Shown in pieces: positions 1 to 16,645 of a stretch of 30,000 nucleotides of DNA. The DNA comes from Dictyostelium firmibasis (lineage: Eukaryota; Evosea; Eumycetozoa; Dictyosteliales; Dictyosteliaceae). A program made the translations under genes and the position numbers. Position 1 is the first letter of the stretch. Every line of letters starts with the position of its first letter. The stretch is taken from assembly GCA_036169595.1 (NCBI GenBank), contig CM069769.1:247501-277500 (forward strand), given 5' to 3'. The notes beneath the pieces were generated by a model that saw nothing but the letters and a program-made list of their open reading frames with translations, did not search any database and was not told the DNA's origin.

Positions 1-1655
<1,655 letters not shown>

Positions 1656-2109
1656 TGTGTTTTGGTATTGGGTTTTTTTTTTTTTTTTTTTTTTTTTTCA
1701 AATCAAATTAATTTTTTATTATTAAAAAAATATCAAAAATTTGTGGGTTGTGAATAAAAATTATTAATAGAATTGTAAAATTTGTAAAAAAAAAAAATAA
1801 AAAAAAAATAAAAAAAATAAAAAAAAAAAAAGCTAATTTGAGATTGTTGTGGGTATGTGTGTCTTTGTTGGGATGGCAATTGATAAAAAAAAAAAAAAAT
1901 GAAAAAAAAAAAGATATTTTTTCCTTTTTTTCATTTTTTTTTCGAGAATTTTGTAAAAAACAAATTTTTTTCAAAAGATAGGTTACTGGGGCAACATTTT
2001 TTTTTTTGTGGATAAAATTAAAAAAAAAAAAAATTAAATTACACAAATAATGTCAAATAAAAACAATATAATAAAAAAAAAAGAAAAAAAAAAAAGATTG
2101 AAAACAAAT

Positions 2110-2147
<38 letters not shown>

Positions 2148-4050
2148 GTAGCTCCGATAATATATATAATATTGTAAACATTTTTATTTGTCAAAGGCGC
2201 GCTTATTCATTTTTTTTTTTTTCCTCACAAAAAAATGTACAGTATAATTCACACAACCCCCACTACTCGCTACTATGCTACCACTACTATCTCTAAATAT
2301 ATGTGGAAATAAAAGAAAAAAAAAAAAAAAAAAAAAGAAAAAAAAATATTTTTTTTTTAAAATTTTATTTTTATTTTTTTATTTTTATTTTTTTTTAATA
2401 CTATTATTTTTTTTAATTTTTTAATTTTTTAATATTTTCTTTACTTCCTCATATATTTAGAGATAGTTGCACTACTTTATATTACTATAAAGATAATAAG
2501 ATTTACTTTTTTTTTTTTTTTCTTCATTATTATATCCAAGTCTTCAAAAAAATAAAAATACAAAAAATAAAGGTATAAAAAGTGGAAATTTTTTTAAAAA
2601 AAAATTACAAATAATAAAATATTTACATAAATATATATATATATATACATATTATATGTACCAACAACATAAATAACAATCACGAATATTATAATGGGAA
2701 ATGACAAAAAAAAAAAAAAAAAAAAAAAAAAAACTAACAAATAAATAAAAAACAAAAAAAAAAAAAAAAAAGAAAAACAAAAATAAAAACACTTTTAAAA
2801 ACAATATATTTAGTCATTTAAATTATGGTTAACATGTTTTTTATCCAGGTTATTTTTAAATTGTATTAATTTTAGTCAAGTTATAGGTTATAATTGTTTT
2901 TTTAATTTTTTATTTTATTTTTTTAATATAATAAAAATAAATAAATAAATAATTATATTTTTATTATTATTATCTATAATTTAACCTCTCTAAGAGGTTT
3001 ATCACAAACTTTAAATTGTTTTTTTTTTTATCCTTTATCCCTCAATAAATCTAATGTTAATATTGGTAAATAAATATTTAAGGAAAAAAAAAAAATAAAG
3101 TTTTTTTTTATTTATATATATTTTTTTTTTTTTCGTGTGCAAAATGAAGAAAAAAAATAAATAAAATTATAAATAAAAATAAAATTATTAATAAAAATAA
3201 TTTTTATAATTTTTTAAAAAAAAATAAATTAAAAAAAATATATACAACAGTTTATCCATATGCATTATCTGTTTCATTTATACACCACTTTTTTTTTTAT
3301 TTTTTTTTTGTTAACTTTTTTAAAACCAAATTATTACCATCATTAATCTTTTGAGCTTTGTGTTATCAAATAATAATAGTAATAATAATAATAATTTTAT
3401 TGTTAATAATATTAATTATCACGCATTCACCCTCGCTCTATATTAACACCACCATTAATTATTTTTTTATGTTGTTTTTTTATTTTTTTTTATTTTAAAA
3501 AAAAAAAAGAAAATTTAAAGTGGTTGTGTTTGTGTTTGGTCTTTTCTTTTTAACTGCAAACATATGTAATTATATCACCAGCCACATGCTTGACCTTACA
3601 TACCATTAAATATCAACCACCCACTACCATTATATTACTGTTACTACTACTACTATTATAACTACTGCCACAATCAAACATCTAACAAAAAACAACAATA
3701 ATATCACTATTAATAATGTTGAAACAAAACACCACCACAAAAATAATAAAAAAAATAAAAAATAAATAAAATAAAAAAAATTAAGAATTTAAAAAAAAAA
3801 AAAAAAAAAACAGTATTTTTATTATTTATTTTCCTATTTGTATTTTTTAATAATTTTTTTTTTTTTTTTTAACAATCAATAAACCAATTATATTGATATT
3901 AAAAACCAAAATAATAAATTTTAACTTTTTTTTTTTTTTTTATTTCCAATTAAAAAAAAAAAAAATAGATAAACATTTTTTTCAATTAATTAACACATAA
4001 TCTTTTAAAATTTTAGCCAAACAATTTAAATATAATTATAATTAAATAAG

Positions 4051-4088
<38 letters not shown>

Positions 4089-4500
4089 AAAAAAAAAATT
4101 TTGATTGAAAAAAAACCAACAAAAAACACCACATAAAAAAAAAAAAAACTTCTCTCAACACATAAATAAAAAACAATAACATAACAAAATAATATAGAAT
4201 AATAATAATAATAATTATATGAACGTTTTTTAAAAATATATATAAAATTCTTAAATAAAATAAAATTTTGTAAATAGTTTAAACAAAAGCCCATAAAACT
4301 CAACAGCATTAAAATTATAACAATAAACATATAACAACATACATATATATACAAAACAATACACTCACAAAGGAAAGGTGTAGTGTAGTAAAAGCAATAG
4401 TTTCAAAATTGCAAACCAACAACCACCACCATCATATATAAACAATAAAATACAGCCTCACACCATCGGTTACGGTAGTGTTACTAGAAAGGTACCAAGT
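1656..4500. other. Divergent intergenic region between zmpste24 and the Dbf4-like gene
   Basis: About 2.8 kb of A and T homopolymers with no credible ORF. Short islands of more complex sequence occur at about 2145-2310, 2810-3060, 3400-3460, 3520-3720 and 4360-4500. The islands at 3540-3720 and 4400-4450 are rich in CA on the plus strand (for example CCACCCACTACC). Such CA/GT-rich stretches resemble the G-box class of dictyostelid developmental promoters, but this is only a resemblance. The last 100 bases before 4501 are less AT-rich than their surroundings and are probably the 5' UTR of the plus-strand gene. Confidence 0.7.
2286..2467. repeat. 18-bp perfect inverted repeat enclosing an A-then-T core (large potential hairpin)
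   Basis: The 18 bases at 2286-2303 (ACTATCTCTAAATATATG) recur as the exact reverse complement at 2450-2467. Between them the sequence is mostly A up to about 2346 and mostly T after it, so the whole 180-base segment could fold back on itself. No target-site duplication or coding capacity is seen. Confidence 0.8.
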
Positions 4501-6842
<2,342 letters not shown>

Positions 6843-6968
6843 TAACTCCCTCGTTTATGATCAATCGAATTAGAAAGATCTACTATATATTTGCTTGTAT
6901 TTTTTAAAAAGAAATAATGCAACTACATTTTTATCCTTTTTTTAAATTTTTTTTAATAAATAAAATTA

Positions 6969-7014
<46 letters not shown>

Positions 7015-7619
7015 TATATAACAAAAAAAAAAAAAGTACTGGTACAGTTTATATTTTATTTTAGGACAAAGTTTTTAAATGGAGTAATTTGGTCTTGTAT
7101 AAAAAAAGGTTTGAACTGAACCCCTACTTTTTTGTACAACATTTATTGATCCTTTTATTTCAAAAGCATTACTGTTATCAATTTTTTTTTTAAAACTTTT
7201 ATTTCTTTTTGTTATTTTTGATAAATATTCTTGGGAAGATATTATTAATATCTTAGAGTATTTATTTTTCAAAATAAAAAAAATAGGAAAAAAAAAATTA
7301 CTTACTAAAAATCATTTTTGTTTCAAAGTAATTTGAAGAATCGAAAAGCAAATAACAATTTTAACAACAACTTTTGTGGTTTTTTTTTTTCCTGTTTTTT
7401 TTATTTAGAAAAATAACTAAATAGTAAAAGAAAAAAAAAATTCTTTAAAAAATAAACTGAGGTGTTAAAAATGGGGTAAAAATATTAACGTAAAACAAAA
7501 AAAAAAATGCGACAAAAATTTAATAATTCTGAAATTTCTTTTAGATATACAATTATATTAAACAAAAAAAATTTTATTTTGAATCAAATGTAACATTAAA
7601 TGAGGTTTTTTTTTTTTTT
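6843..7619. other. Convergent intergenic region between the Dbf4-like gene and metap2
   Basis: Holds the 3' UTRs of two convergent genes and a long A run (about 6973-7009). A stretch at about 7035-7330 is less homopolymeric than the rest and has an open minus-strand frame of 65 codons (7075-7272). That frame matches nothing I recognise and is rich in Ile, Lys and Ser, as AT-rich DNA would give by chance. I see no RNA gene. Confidence 0.6.
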
Positions 7620-9040
<1,421 letters not shown>

Positions 9041-9586
9041 TCTATTTGATTTTATTATTATTTTTATATGACTTTACTTTCAGACACTTTGTTTTTTTTT
9101 TTGTATTTATTTTTTTTATGTGTGTTAAAAGTTGAAACAAATAAAATAATATTAAAAAAAAAAAAAAAAAAAGTCGAAATTGAAAAAAATAAAAAAAAAA
9201 TAAAAATAATTTGAAATTTGTTGACAGGTTATTTACGTGTGAAGTAGTTGGTGTCAAATTTTTAAATGAAAATTATTTATAAATAGAAAATATCAAAGAT
9301 TAAATTATTTACAATAATAAAAATAGAAAAAAATATGTGATAGACTATTTGATTTCATTTTTTTTTTTTTTTTTTTTTTTTTTTATTTAAAAAGATTATG
9401 CTTTGAGAGGTTTCCCAGATTTATTTCCAGGTTTTATTTTTTTTGTTTATACAATAAATACTTGCTTTACAATAACGAAAATAATATGTCAAATTTTTAT
9501 TATATAATTATTATTCTATCTTTTTTTTTTTTTTTTTTTTTTTATAAAAAAGAAGAAAAAAAAATATAAAAATTTATATTTTAATT
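9041..9586. other. Intergenic region between metap2 promoter and fszB 3' end
   Basis: About 550 bases of A and T runs. On the minus strand it holds the 3' flank of fszB and then the promoter of metap2. A short T-rich island near 9400-9430 is less simple than the rest. I see no RNA gene or ORF of note. Confidence 0.6.
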
Positions 9587-10859
9587 TTAATGTACAAATA
9601 AACAAGAAATTCTCATTTTACCTAATAAAGAATTATCAACAGTATGACCAACGAAAACTTGAACCTCGGGATCAGCATTTTGTTGTAAATAATTTATAGT
9701 TTTACTAATTTCTTTTAAAGTTATATCGTTTCCACCACTAATATTAACTAATAGACCAGTGAATTTTTGATCATCAATTTCTATTAATGGATTTTTAATT
9801 GCTTTATGAACTGCTTTATAAGCTCTATCTTCGCCTGATGCTTCACCAAATCCAATTCTAGATAATCCTTTTCTATTCTTTAATATATTTACAACATCAC
9901 TATAATCTAAATTTATCATACCTGGTACATTGATAATGTTTGCAATCGATCTAATACCAGTATGTAATATCTCATCGACCATTAAAAATGCTTGTTCCAA
10001 TTGAATATCAGGTTTACTTGCATCCAATAAATTTTGATTTGATATTACAACCAATGTATCAACATATTTACTTAACTCCTCCAATCCTTTCTTTGCTATA
10101 GTTTCTTTTCTTTTTCCTTCAAAATTAAATGGTCTAATTGTTAAATAAAAATAAATAAAAAATTAATAAATTATTAAAATAAAAATAATAATAAATAATA
10201 ATAATTCACATACACAGTCACAACACCAACTATAATTGTTTCTTTTTTAAATTCTTTAATTGTTTTTGCAATGATTGGTGATGAACCAGTACCAGTACCA
10301 CCACCCATACCTGCAGCTAAAAATAATAAATCTGTATCTTTAAAGGTTTGAATGATGCTATTTTTTGATTCTTCAGCTGCCAATCTACCTTTTTCTGGAT
10401 TTGCTCCTGCACCATGACCTTTGGTTAATTGTGGTCCTAATTGAATCTTATTTACACTATTTGATTTAATCAAATCTTGACTATCTGTATTACATACAAA
10501 AAAATCAACTCCTTCTAAACTTTGTGATATCATATGGTTAATTGCATTTCCACCACCTCCGCCAACTCCAACCTTTTTTTTTTTTTTTTTTTTTATTATT
10601 ATTATTAATAATTTTTAAAAATAGTTTTTAAATATATTTTTATATATGTATATATTTTACTTACAACTGATATTTTAGGTTGAAACAATTCTAATGTAAT
10701 ATTTGATTGTGTATGTATTGGTACTATATGATTTGAATCAATATTAATTGTATGAGTAAAAGATCTGCATTTATAATTATTACTTTTTCTAATACCACAA
10801 TTTGTCAATTCTAAATTACTCAATAATATTGTTCTACAAAATTTATTTAGAATTGTCAT
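9587..10859 (-). CDS. fszB: Mitochondrial division protein FszB (FtsZ-type GTPase)
   Basis: Tubulin-like GTPase retained from the mitochondrial ancestor. Three exons: 10665-10859, 10214-10572 and 9587-10133. Donors are GTAAGT and GTATGT; acceptors are AAAG and TTAG. They join in frame to 366 aa, the length I recall for D. discoideum FszB, whereas FszA is longer. The first 65 residues, poor in acidic residues and with scattered Arg/Lys, look like a mitochondrial presequence. Exon 2 opens with VGVGGGGGNAINHM (FtsZ nucleotide loop), followed by CNTDSQDL. The GTPase signature GGGTGTGSSP is at about residues 155-164. Exon 3 carries PFNFEGKR and the synergy region (NLDYSDV, GLSRIGFGEASG). The protein stops soon after the core, with no spacer or C-terminal tail peptide. 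FtsZ identity is certain; the choice of fszB over fszA rests on length. Confidence 0.92.
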
Positions 10860-11215
10860 TTATGAAAATATTAAAGAAAAAAAAAAAAAAAATTAAAACT
10901 TTAGAGAAAATGAAAGTTTTTGAATTGATAAATGAAAAAAAAAAAAAAAAAAAAAACCAAAAAAAAATTGAAAAAAAAAATAAAAAAATCTTTTTTGATT
11001 TCAAATAAAAAATTCCTCTGGTTTTTTTGGAAACTATTTGAAAAATGAAAAAAAAAAATAAAAAAAAAAAAAGTTAGACTATTTTACAAGCTATTTATTT
11101 AAATAAAATTTATTGAATCTTTTTTTTCGTTTTACAATAAAAATAATAAATATTGTTTATTGAGTCTTTTTTTTTTCGTTTTACAATAAAAATAATACAT
11201 ATTCAATTTATTACT
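10860..11215. other. Intergenic region between fszB and the thioesterase gene
   Basis: About 360 bases, mostly A runs, serving as fszB promoter and thioesterase 3' flank on the minus strand. It contains the 47-bp tandem duplication listed separately. The plus-strand open frame here is Lys-rich homopolymer translation and not a gene. Confidence 0.6.
11110..11205. repeat. Tandem duplication of about 47 bp downstream of the thioesterase gene
   Basis: Two adjacent copies begin TTATTGAATC (11110) and TTATTGAGTC (11157). Each continues with a T run, then CGTTTTACAATAAAAATAAT. On the minus strand each copy contains AATAAA, so the unit probably duplicates the polyadenylation region of the gene ending at 11216. 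Confidence 0.8.
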
Positions 11216-11904
11216 TTAAAGTTTTATTTTCGAAATTTCAAAATTCTTATTTAAACCAACAGTTTTAAAGAAATAATCTGGTAGTTCAACAGGTTTATTA
11301 TCAATTGGGGAGATTGCAATAACACCAATCTCAACTAAAGCTATATTTTTAAATGTTGTACCTGCTGCATTTTCGCCTTTATGTTTATTATTATTACTAT
11401 TATTATCAAATTGATCTAAAGAACCAAATGGTTTCAAAGATTTAATTCTGTGAGTCATTCTAAATCCACATCTTGATCTTTCAATGAAATCAGTTTCAAT
11501 TAATAACTCTTCAAACAATTCACCTTCATTCAAATATTGTGCTTGTAAATCTCCAATAACGATTTGAACCAATTTATTTGATTTTGGTAATAAATTTTTC
11601 TCTGAAAATCCTAATTCTCTAAAGCATTCAACTCTTGCATCTTTTAATTATAAAATTGAGAAAAATAAAATAAAATAATAAAAATATTTATAAAAATATT
11701 GAATAAAAATTAATATTGGTGAATAATAAAAATAATAATAATAAATATAAAAATAAAAAAACAAAATGCATGTGACATACCATGAATAATTTTTAAAACA
11801 TTTGCATGATCTAAATGTGATGAGTAGTTTAAATCTGTGGTTCTAACTTGTCTTTTAAATAAATGAGCATAGTTATTTAATTGTTGAATATTAATTCTTG
11901 GCAT
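11216..11904 (-). CDS. Hotdog-fold acyl-CoA thioesterase (4HBT/YbgC-like)
   Basis: Two exons, 11781-11904 and 11216-11640 (GTATGT donor, AAAG acceptor), join in frame to 182 aa. The splice restores the core hotdog motif: TTDLNYSSHLDHANVLKII followed by HDARVECFRELG. This fits the 4-hydroxybenzoyl-CoA thioesterase family pattern of an Asp, a histidine-centred turn and then the long central helix. The later half (RCGFRMTHRIKSLKPFGSLD, then an Asn-rich loop, then the strand IALVEIGVIAIS) fits the antiparallel sheet of one hotdog domain. One domain per chain suggests a dimer or tetramer. The family hydrolyses acyl-CoA or related thioesters, and the substrate cannot be told from sequence. The first 20 residues have several Arg/Lys and no acidic residues, so mitochondrial import is possible but unproven. 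Confidence 0.72.
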
Positions 11905-11976
11905 GTTATTAAATAATAAAAAATAAAAGTTATAAATAAAAAAAAAAATTTGGTTGTGTTATTGCTGAATTATTAA

Positions 11977-12016
<40 letters not shown>

Positions 12017-12192
12017 TTTGAAAATTAGGTTTAATTAAAAAAAAAAATTTTGTTTTTTTTTTTTTTTTTTTAATTTTTTTTATTTTAATTTTATTTTTTA
12101 TTTCCAAATTAATTAATTTAATTTTACTTATTTTCGAAAAAGATATTAACGTCATTATGTTATTTTGAGAGTTAAATATATATTTATTATTT

Positions 12193-12228
<36 letters not shown>

Positions 12229-12750
12229 ATTCTTTTAAAAGGAGATATTGCGATATTGGTCGACCCTCTTATCCATATTTATAGCAATTATTAACTATTT
12301 ACTATCTTTTTTTAAAAAAAAATAAAACAAAAGAATTTTTTCAATAAGGTTATTTATATTAAATAAACAACTTTTATGGTCGAGTATTTACTATAAAGTA
12401 TTTTATACCAGTTGGGGGGGATTCAAACCAAAAAAAAAATTAAAAACCACTATATAACAATTCATATTTTTTACCAAGATACCTGCATATTTTAAAGCTT
12501 ACTATTAAAAGGATTTGAAAAGGTAAAACTCTTAATTTATTAAATAAATAAAAAAAAAAAAAAAAGAAAAAAAATTAAAAAATTAAAAAATTAATAACTA
12601 TTCTATATTTCGATAACTTATTTTAATAATGAGATAAATAAAATAAAATAAAAATAAAAATAAAAAGTGTGTGTGTCTGGTGTGTGTGTTTCTGTGTGTC
12701 TGTGTGTGTGTGTGTGTGTGTGTGTAATGGTGGTGTTGTAAATCAGAGAA

Positions 12751-12789
<39 letters not shown>

Positions 12790-13326
12790 CAATCAAGCAT
12801 AACATAAATCTTTGAATTGAAAAAAAAATTAAAAAAAAAATTTAAACCACACAATAGTTAAAGAGTAGTTTGAAGTTAATCAAGTTCTTGTCAACAAAGG
12901 AAATTGAAATCAATATCAATTTAATTTATTTTTAATTTTTATTGATTTCCTAAAACAATTCCCATTTCCAAAGGAAATTTGTTGTTCTATTTTTAAGTAA
13001 TTCCAATCAGTTACACAATTAAAACAAAAAAAAAAAATTTTAATATACTGTTATTCTTTTTTTTTCAAGGTTTATTTGATTTTCTTCAATTCTAAAAAAC
13101 AATTACAAAAAAATAATAAAAATAAAAAAAATTAAAAATAAAAATAAAAATAAAAAAAAAAATAGATTAGTAAAAAAAAATGATATAAATAAAAACCATT
13201 TTTTTATTATTTTTTTTTTTTCATTAATTCAAAACACTTCAATTCTATATTTAAATTTATAAAATATAAAAAAAAAAAAAAATTTGTATAACATTAAAAA
13301 AAAAATAATAAATAAAAAAAAAAAAA
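11905..13326. other. Divergent intergenic region upstream of the thioesterase and the 13327 gene
   Basis: About 1.4 kb without a gene. Poly-T and poly-A tracts frame a more complex island at 12235-12530, which has a run of seven Gs (about 12414-12420) and two GGTCGA sites. Next come a TG-rich microsatellite (12665-12725), a 32-base T run, and another complex island at 12840-13020. In the latter, CAAAGGAAATT occurs twice (about 12894 and 12970), the second within the short palindrome ATTTCC-AAA-GGAAAT. No tRNA fold fits here. Confidence 0.6.
12665..12725. repeat. Imperfect (TG)n microsatellite
   Basis: GT-rich run with interruptions (GTGTGTGTCTGGTGTG, then TTTCTGTG, then a pure TG run). TG/CA-rich elements of this kind are known binding sites of the dictyostelid G-box factor. 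It lies about 600 bases upstream of the plus-strand gene at 13327 and about 760 bases upstream of the minus-strand thioesterase gene. Confidence 0.85.
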
Positions 13327-14380
13327 ATGAACCAACAATTTAATCAACTTGTTAAAAAATATTGTAATGTTTCTCATACTGCATCAAATCCATCTTCTAA
13401 TCTTCTAATGGGTTCATCAAAAGCTGGTAGTCAATCAACAACTTCTTCAAATACCTCATCAAACTCTACTACAACAATTACAACTGTTTTATCAAATGAT
13501 GGGGATATTAAAGTTACAAATAAAAATCCAACAACTACAACAACAACTATTACATCAACACCAACAATAACAACAACTACAACAACTACTACAACAACAA
13601 CTGATAAATCTGATTCATTTGCCATTACAATGTATGAAAAACTTTTAAAAAACAGTGTAAGTTTTTTTATATATATTAATGAAAATCAAAATTTTAAAAA
13701 ATCAAACTAATTAATAATGAAAATTAATAATTTAATATTTAAATTAAAAATAATAGTTTAAAAATAAATTAGAAGATAATGTATTTGTTCTTTATACAGC
13801 AAAACATATGGATGTTGAAGAGATTTCCCATCATCTTGGTGGTGAAAGTCAAAGAGGTAATGTTGTTGAAATTTATCCACATATATATCGTATATGTTCT
13901 GGTAAGACTGTAAGAATTCAATCAAAAAAGAAAGATTCTGATAAATTATTCTTATCAGTTGTTAATGAAAAAACCAGTCAGATTTTATTATTAAACTTTG
14001 AAAAGAAATCAAATTCAGGCCTATTTAAATTCAAAATGGATAGAGTTAAAAAAGGTGAAATCATTGAAATTGATGCTAAAAAGGTTAAAAGACTTATTAT
14101 CTATGGTAAAGAAACTAAAGATGAATACAGCCAAAGAAGACAATTACAATTTTTATACAATGAAAGTTATTCATGTATTGAGAAAATGAACCAAAAAATG
14201 ATAAGAAAAAGAGAGAAAACAGAAAAATTAGTTGGGTTTATTAGTGAAGCTGCATTGAAAGCAGTTCCTACTGTATCAGTTAGTTTAGGTGCTAATTTTG
14301 GTGGTGGTGAAAAGAAAAAAGAAAAAGTTAAAAATAAAAGTGAGGATAGTAAAGGTGAAAATGGGGAAAAATCTTCCTAA
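13327..14380 (+). CDS. Conserved-looking protein of unknown function
   Basis: I do not recognise the family. Two exons are inferred. The first (13327 to 13654) is Ser/Thr-rich with a polyThr run and ends in AITMYEKLLKN. The second starts at 13773 after ATTAG, because DNVFVLYTAKHMDVEEIS reads well before the first internal ATG at 13808. All acceptors here need a phase-1 donor. The matching donor is GTGTAA at 13655, two bases before a perfect GTAAGT (13657) that would break the frame. The globular part has no membrane segment or signal. It alternates strand-like stretches (VRIQSKKKD, LFLSVVNEK, ILLLNFEKK, LFKFKMDRV), as a small beta domain would. It then has a basic helix rich in Lys, Arg and Glu (MNQKMIRKREKTEKL) and a Gly/Lys-rich tail. 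Length is about 312 aa. A PH-like fold is possible, but that is a guess from strand pattern only. Confidence 0.72.
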
Positions 14381-14700
14381 TTCAATTCAAACATTTGAAT
14401 CCAATATTCCTTTTAATTTTCTTTGTATAAATAACTGTATTTAATTAAATAAATTAATAAATAAATTTTTGTCTATAATTTAAAATATTCATAGATTTAT
14501 TATACTTGTATCTCAAAAAAAAAAATAAAAAAAAAAAAAAAGATAAAAAAAATAAAAAAAGCCTAAATTTTTTTTTTTTTTTTTATTTTCTTATTTTTTT
14601 TTTATTTATTTTTTCTTTTTTAATTTAAAAAAAGTTGGTTTTTGGTGAAGGTGTTATAGTTTTGGAAAAAAAAAAAAAAATAGTAAAGCACATTTGAAGT

Positions 14701-14749
<49 letters not shown>

Positions 14750-14872
14750 AGTTGATGTTGGCGATGATTTTATAAATAAACAGCAAAGAAGTTGGTGGTT
14801 GATGGCAGATGATAGAATATAGTGGTGTTGATCTTGATAATGAATGGTTGGTAGAGCGAATCAAATTTTGAT
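14381..14872. other. Convergent intergenic region, 3' flanks of the 13327 gene and the HMG-box gene
   Basis: Homopolymer-rich except for 14745-14872, which is TGG/GTTG-rich on the plus strand. That part is probably the 3' UTR of the minus-strand HMG gene, whose stop lies at 14873. A T run of about 40 bases (14704-14745) separates the two flanks. No gene is seen. Confidence 0.6.
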
Positions 14873-15298
14873 TTAATCACTTTCATCAGAACTATCGGAT
14901 GAGGATTCTGGTTGGACGACGGTTTTTTGTTTTTCGTCATAGTTTTTCTTTTCGAGTTCCCATCTCTTCTTGTCTTCAGCGGCCATTTTTTCGTATTTCT
15001 TTTTGTCTTCAGCAGAGATTTTACCCCATTCTTGACCTAATAAGCTACCGATTTCACCAAATGTGCAGTTTGGATGAGAGTTTTTGATCATTGGTCTGTG
15101 GTCCTTTGAGAAAAAGATGAATGGAGATAAATAACGACGTGGTGCATTTTCATCCTTGACCTTCTTTTTACCTTTTTTACCTTCTTTCTTGCCCTTTTTA
15201 GTAACCTTTGGTTCCTTCTTTGTCTTTTTGACTGGGGTCTTCTTTATTTTCTTTTCGGATTCTGAGGATGATGATCCTGATTCATCTGATGAGCTCAT
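14873..15298 (-). CDS. HMG-box chromatin protein
   Basis: A 141-residue protein in one exon with a single HMG box at about residues 48-118. It starts [20 protein letters not shown] and ends with KKNYDEKQK, matching the three-helix, L-shaped DNA-bending domain of Nhp6/HMGB proteins, including the hydrophobic-aromatic wedge region (SPFIFF). Ahead of the box are a Ser/Glu-rich stretch and a long Lys-rich tract, which would add non-specific DNA contact and nuclear import. The tail is acidic and Ser-rich ([10 protein letters not shown]), like the HMGB acidic tail. It probably bends DNA in the nucleus with little sequence preference. The start ATG has AAA before it, as is usual in this species. Several HMG-box genes exist in dictyostelids, so I give no symbol. 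Confidence 0.93.
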   Translation of the reverse strand: MSSSDESGSSSSESEKKIKKTPVKKTKKEPKVTKKGKKEGKKGKKKVKDENAPRRYLSPFIFFSKDHRPMIKNSHPNCTFGEIGSLLGQEWGKISAEDKKKYEKMAAEDKKRWELEKKNYDEKQKTVVQPESSSDSSDESD

Positions 15299-15938
15299 TT
15301 TGTTTTATTGTTTTTAGTTTCCTACAAAGAGTATATATATAATTTATATAAAAAGTTTTAAAAAAAAACTATTATATATATTTAGAAAGATAGAGATAAT
15401 TTGTTTTTTAAATAAAAAAAAAATATATTAATAATAGTTTAAAAAAAATAAAAAAAAATATTTGTGAAATTTTTTTTTTTTTTTTGAAAAAAAATGATAT
15501 TTTGGAAATTTGAAAAAAGTGAGGTAAAAAAAGTTTAACGGCTAAAAAATTTAAAAAAAGAAAAAAAAAAGAGATAATAAAATTTTTTATAAAAAAAAAA
15601 AATCTTACTGGTATAATTATAACATATACAAAAACTATTTAAAAAAATAAAAAAAAAAAAAATAGGAAATTTTTTTTTTTTTTTTTTTGTTATTTTGTTA
15701 TATCATTTTTTGTTATTCGTTATTATTATTTTGTTTTGTTTTGTTTTGTTTTATATTTAATTTTTTTTTTTTTTTTTTTTTTTAATAGTTTTAGAGAAAA
15801 AAATAATAATAATAATAAAAAGAGAGAATTTTTATATAATTTTTTAAATGATTTTTAAAATAAATAAAATTATAGTTTATAGTAAAAATAATTATTATAG
15901 TACGAGTAACAACTAAATTTTGAAATTTTAAAAATTTG

Positions 15939-15974
<36 letters not shown>

Positions 15975-16335
15975 GAACTATATGGTCTAACATATAATAT
16001 TATATAATACTATAAAAGAAATGTACATACAAACTCTACACTGTGTTTAAAATTAATGAGTAAAAAATTTTATGTGCGGAACTATGTTAAAAAAATTCAA
16101 TTTTTTTGCTCACAAAAAAAATTAAAAAAAAAAAAAAAAATTAAAAAAAAATAAAATTTTTTTTAACTGCAAAATAAAAAAACCACATAAAAAATTTTTT
16201 CTGCGCACATGCTCAATTTTTTTTTCAACAAACTCACTTTTTGTGTGTAAAATTTTAATTTATATTTATGTATTATATATACATATATATACATATTAAT
16301 TATATCATTATATTTTGACATATTTTTTTTTATCT

Positions 16336-16368
<33 letters not shown>

Positions 16369-16614
16369 GTATACAATTATCTTAATATATTTTGGTGTGG
16401 TTTAGACGTTAATTTTTATTTTTTTTTTTTTTTTTTTTTTTTTTTTCTTAATTGATATATTCTCATTAAAATACATTTGAATAGTTGTATTTTAAACTTA
16501 TTAAAAAAATTATGGTTTCATTTTTTTTTTTTTTTTGTTTTTTAATATGTTTTATATAAATACAAAGTGAAAAATCTAGATGAGACTGACCACAAAGAGT
16601 AAAATGATAATACA

Positions 16615-16645
<31 letters not shown>

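Noticed and set aside
1708-2046. 112-codon minus-strand frame full of Phe and Lys
   Set aside because: Translation of A and T runs upstream of zmpste24; no domain-like sequence.
2971-3010. Short hairpin AACCTCT-CTA-AGAGGTT
   Set aside because: Only seven base pairs, isolated, not followed by a gene end; too weak to call a terminator or RNA.
4013-4354. 113-codon minus-strand frame rich in Phe and Tyr
   Set aside because: Translation of poly-A and AAT-type DNA in the promoter of the Dbf4-like gene.
7075-7272. 65-codon minus-strand open frame
   Set aside because: Composition is what AT-rich DNA gives by chance, there is no recognisable motif, and it lies in the 3' flanks of two convergent genes.
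12360-12440. Possible tRNA T-arm near GGGATTCAAACC
   Set aside because: On neither strand is the TTCRA loop flanked by a five-base stem, and no D-arm or anticodon stem can be placed.
14625-14864. 79-codon minus-strand frame downstream of the HMG-box gene
   Set aside because: Half of it is polyLys from a T run; the rest is more likely 3' UTR.
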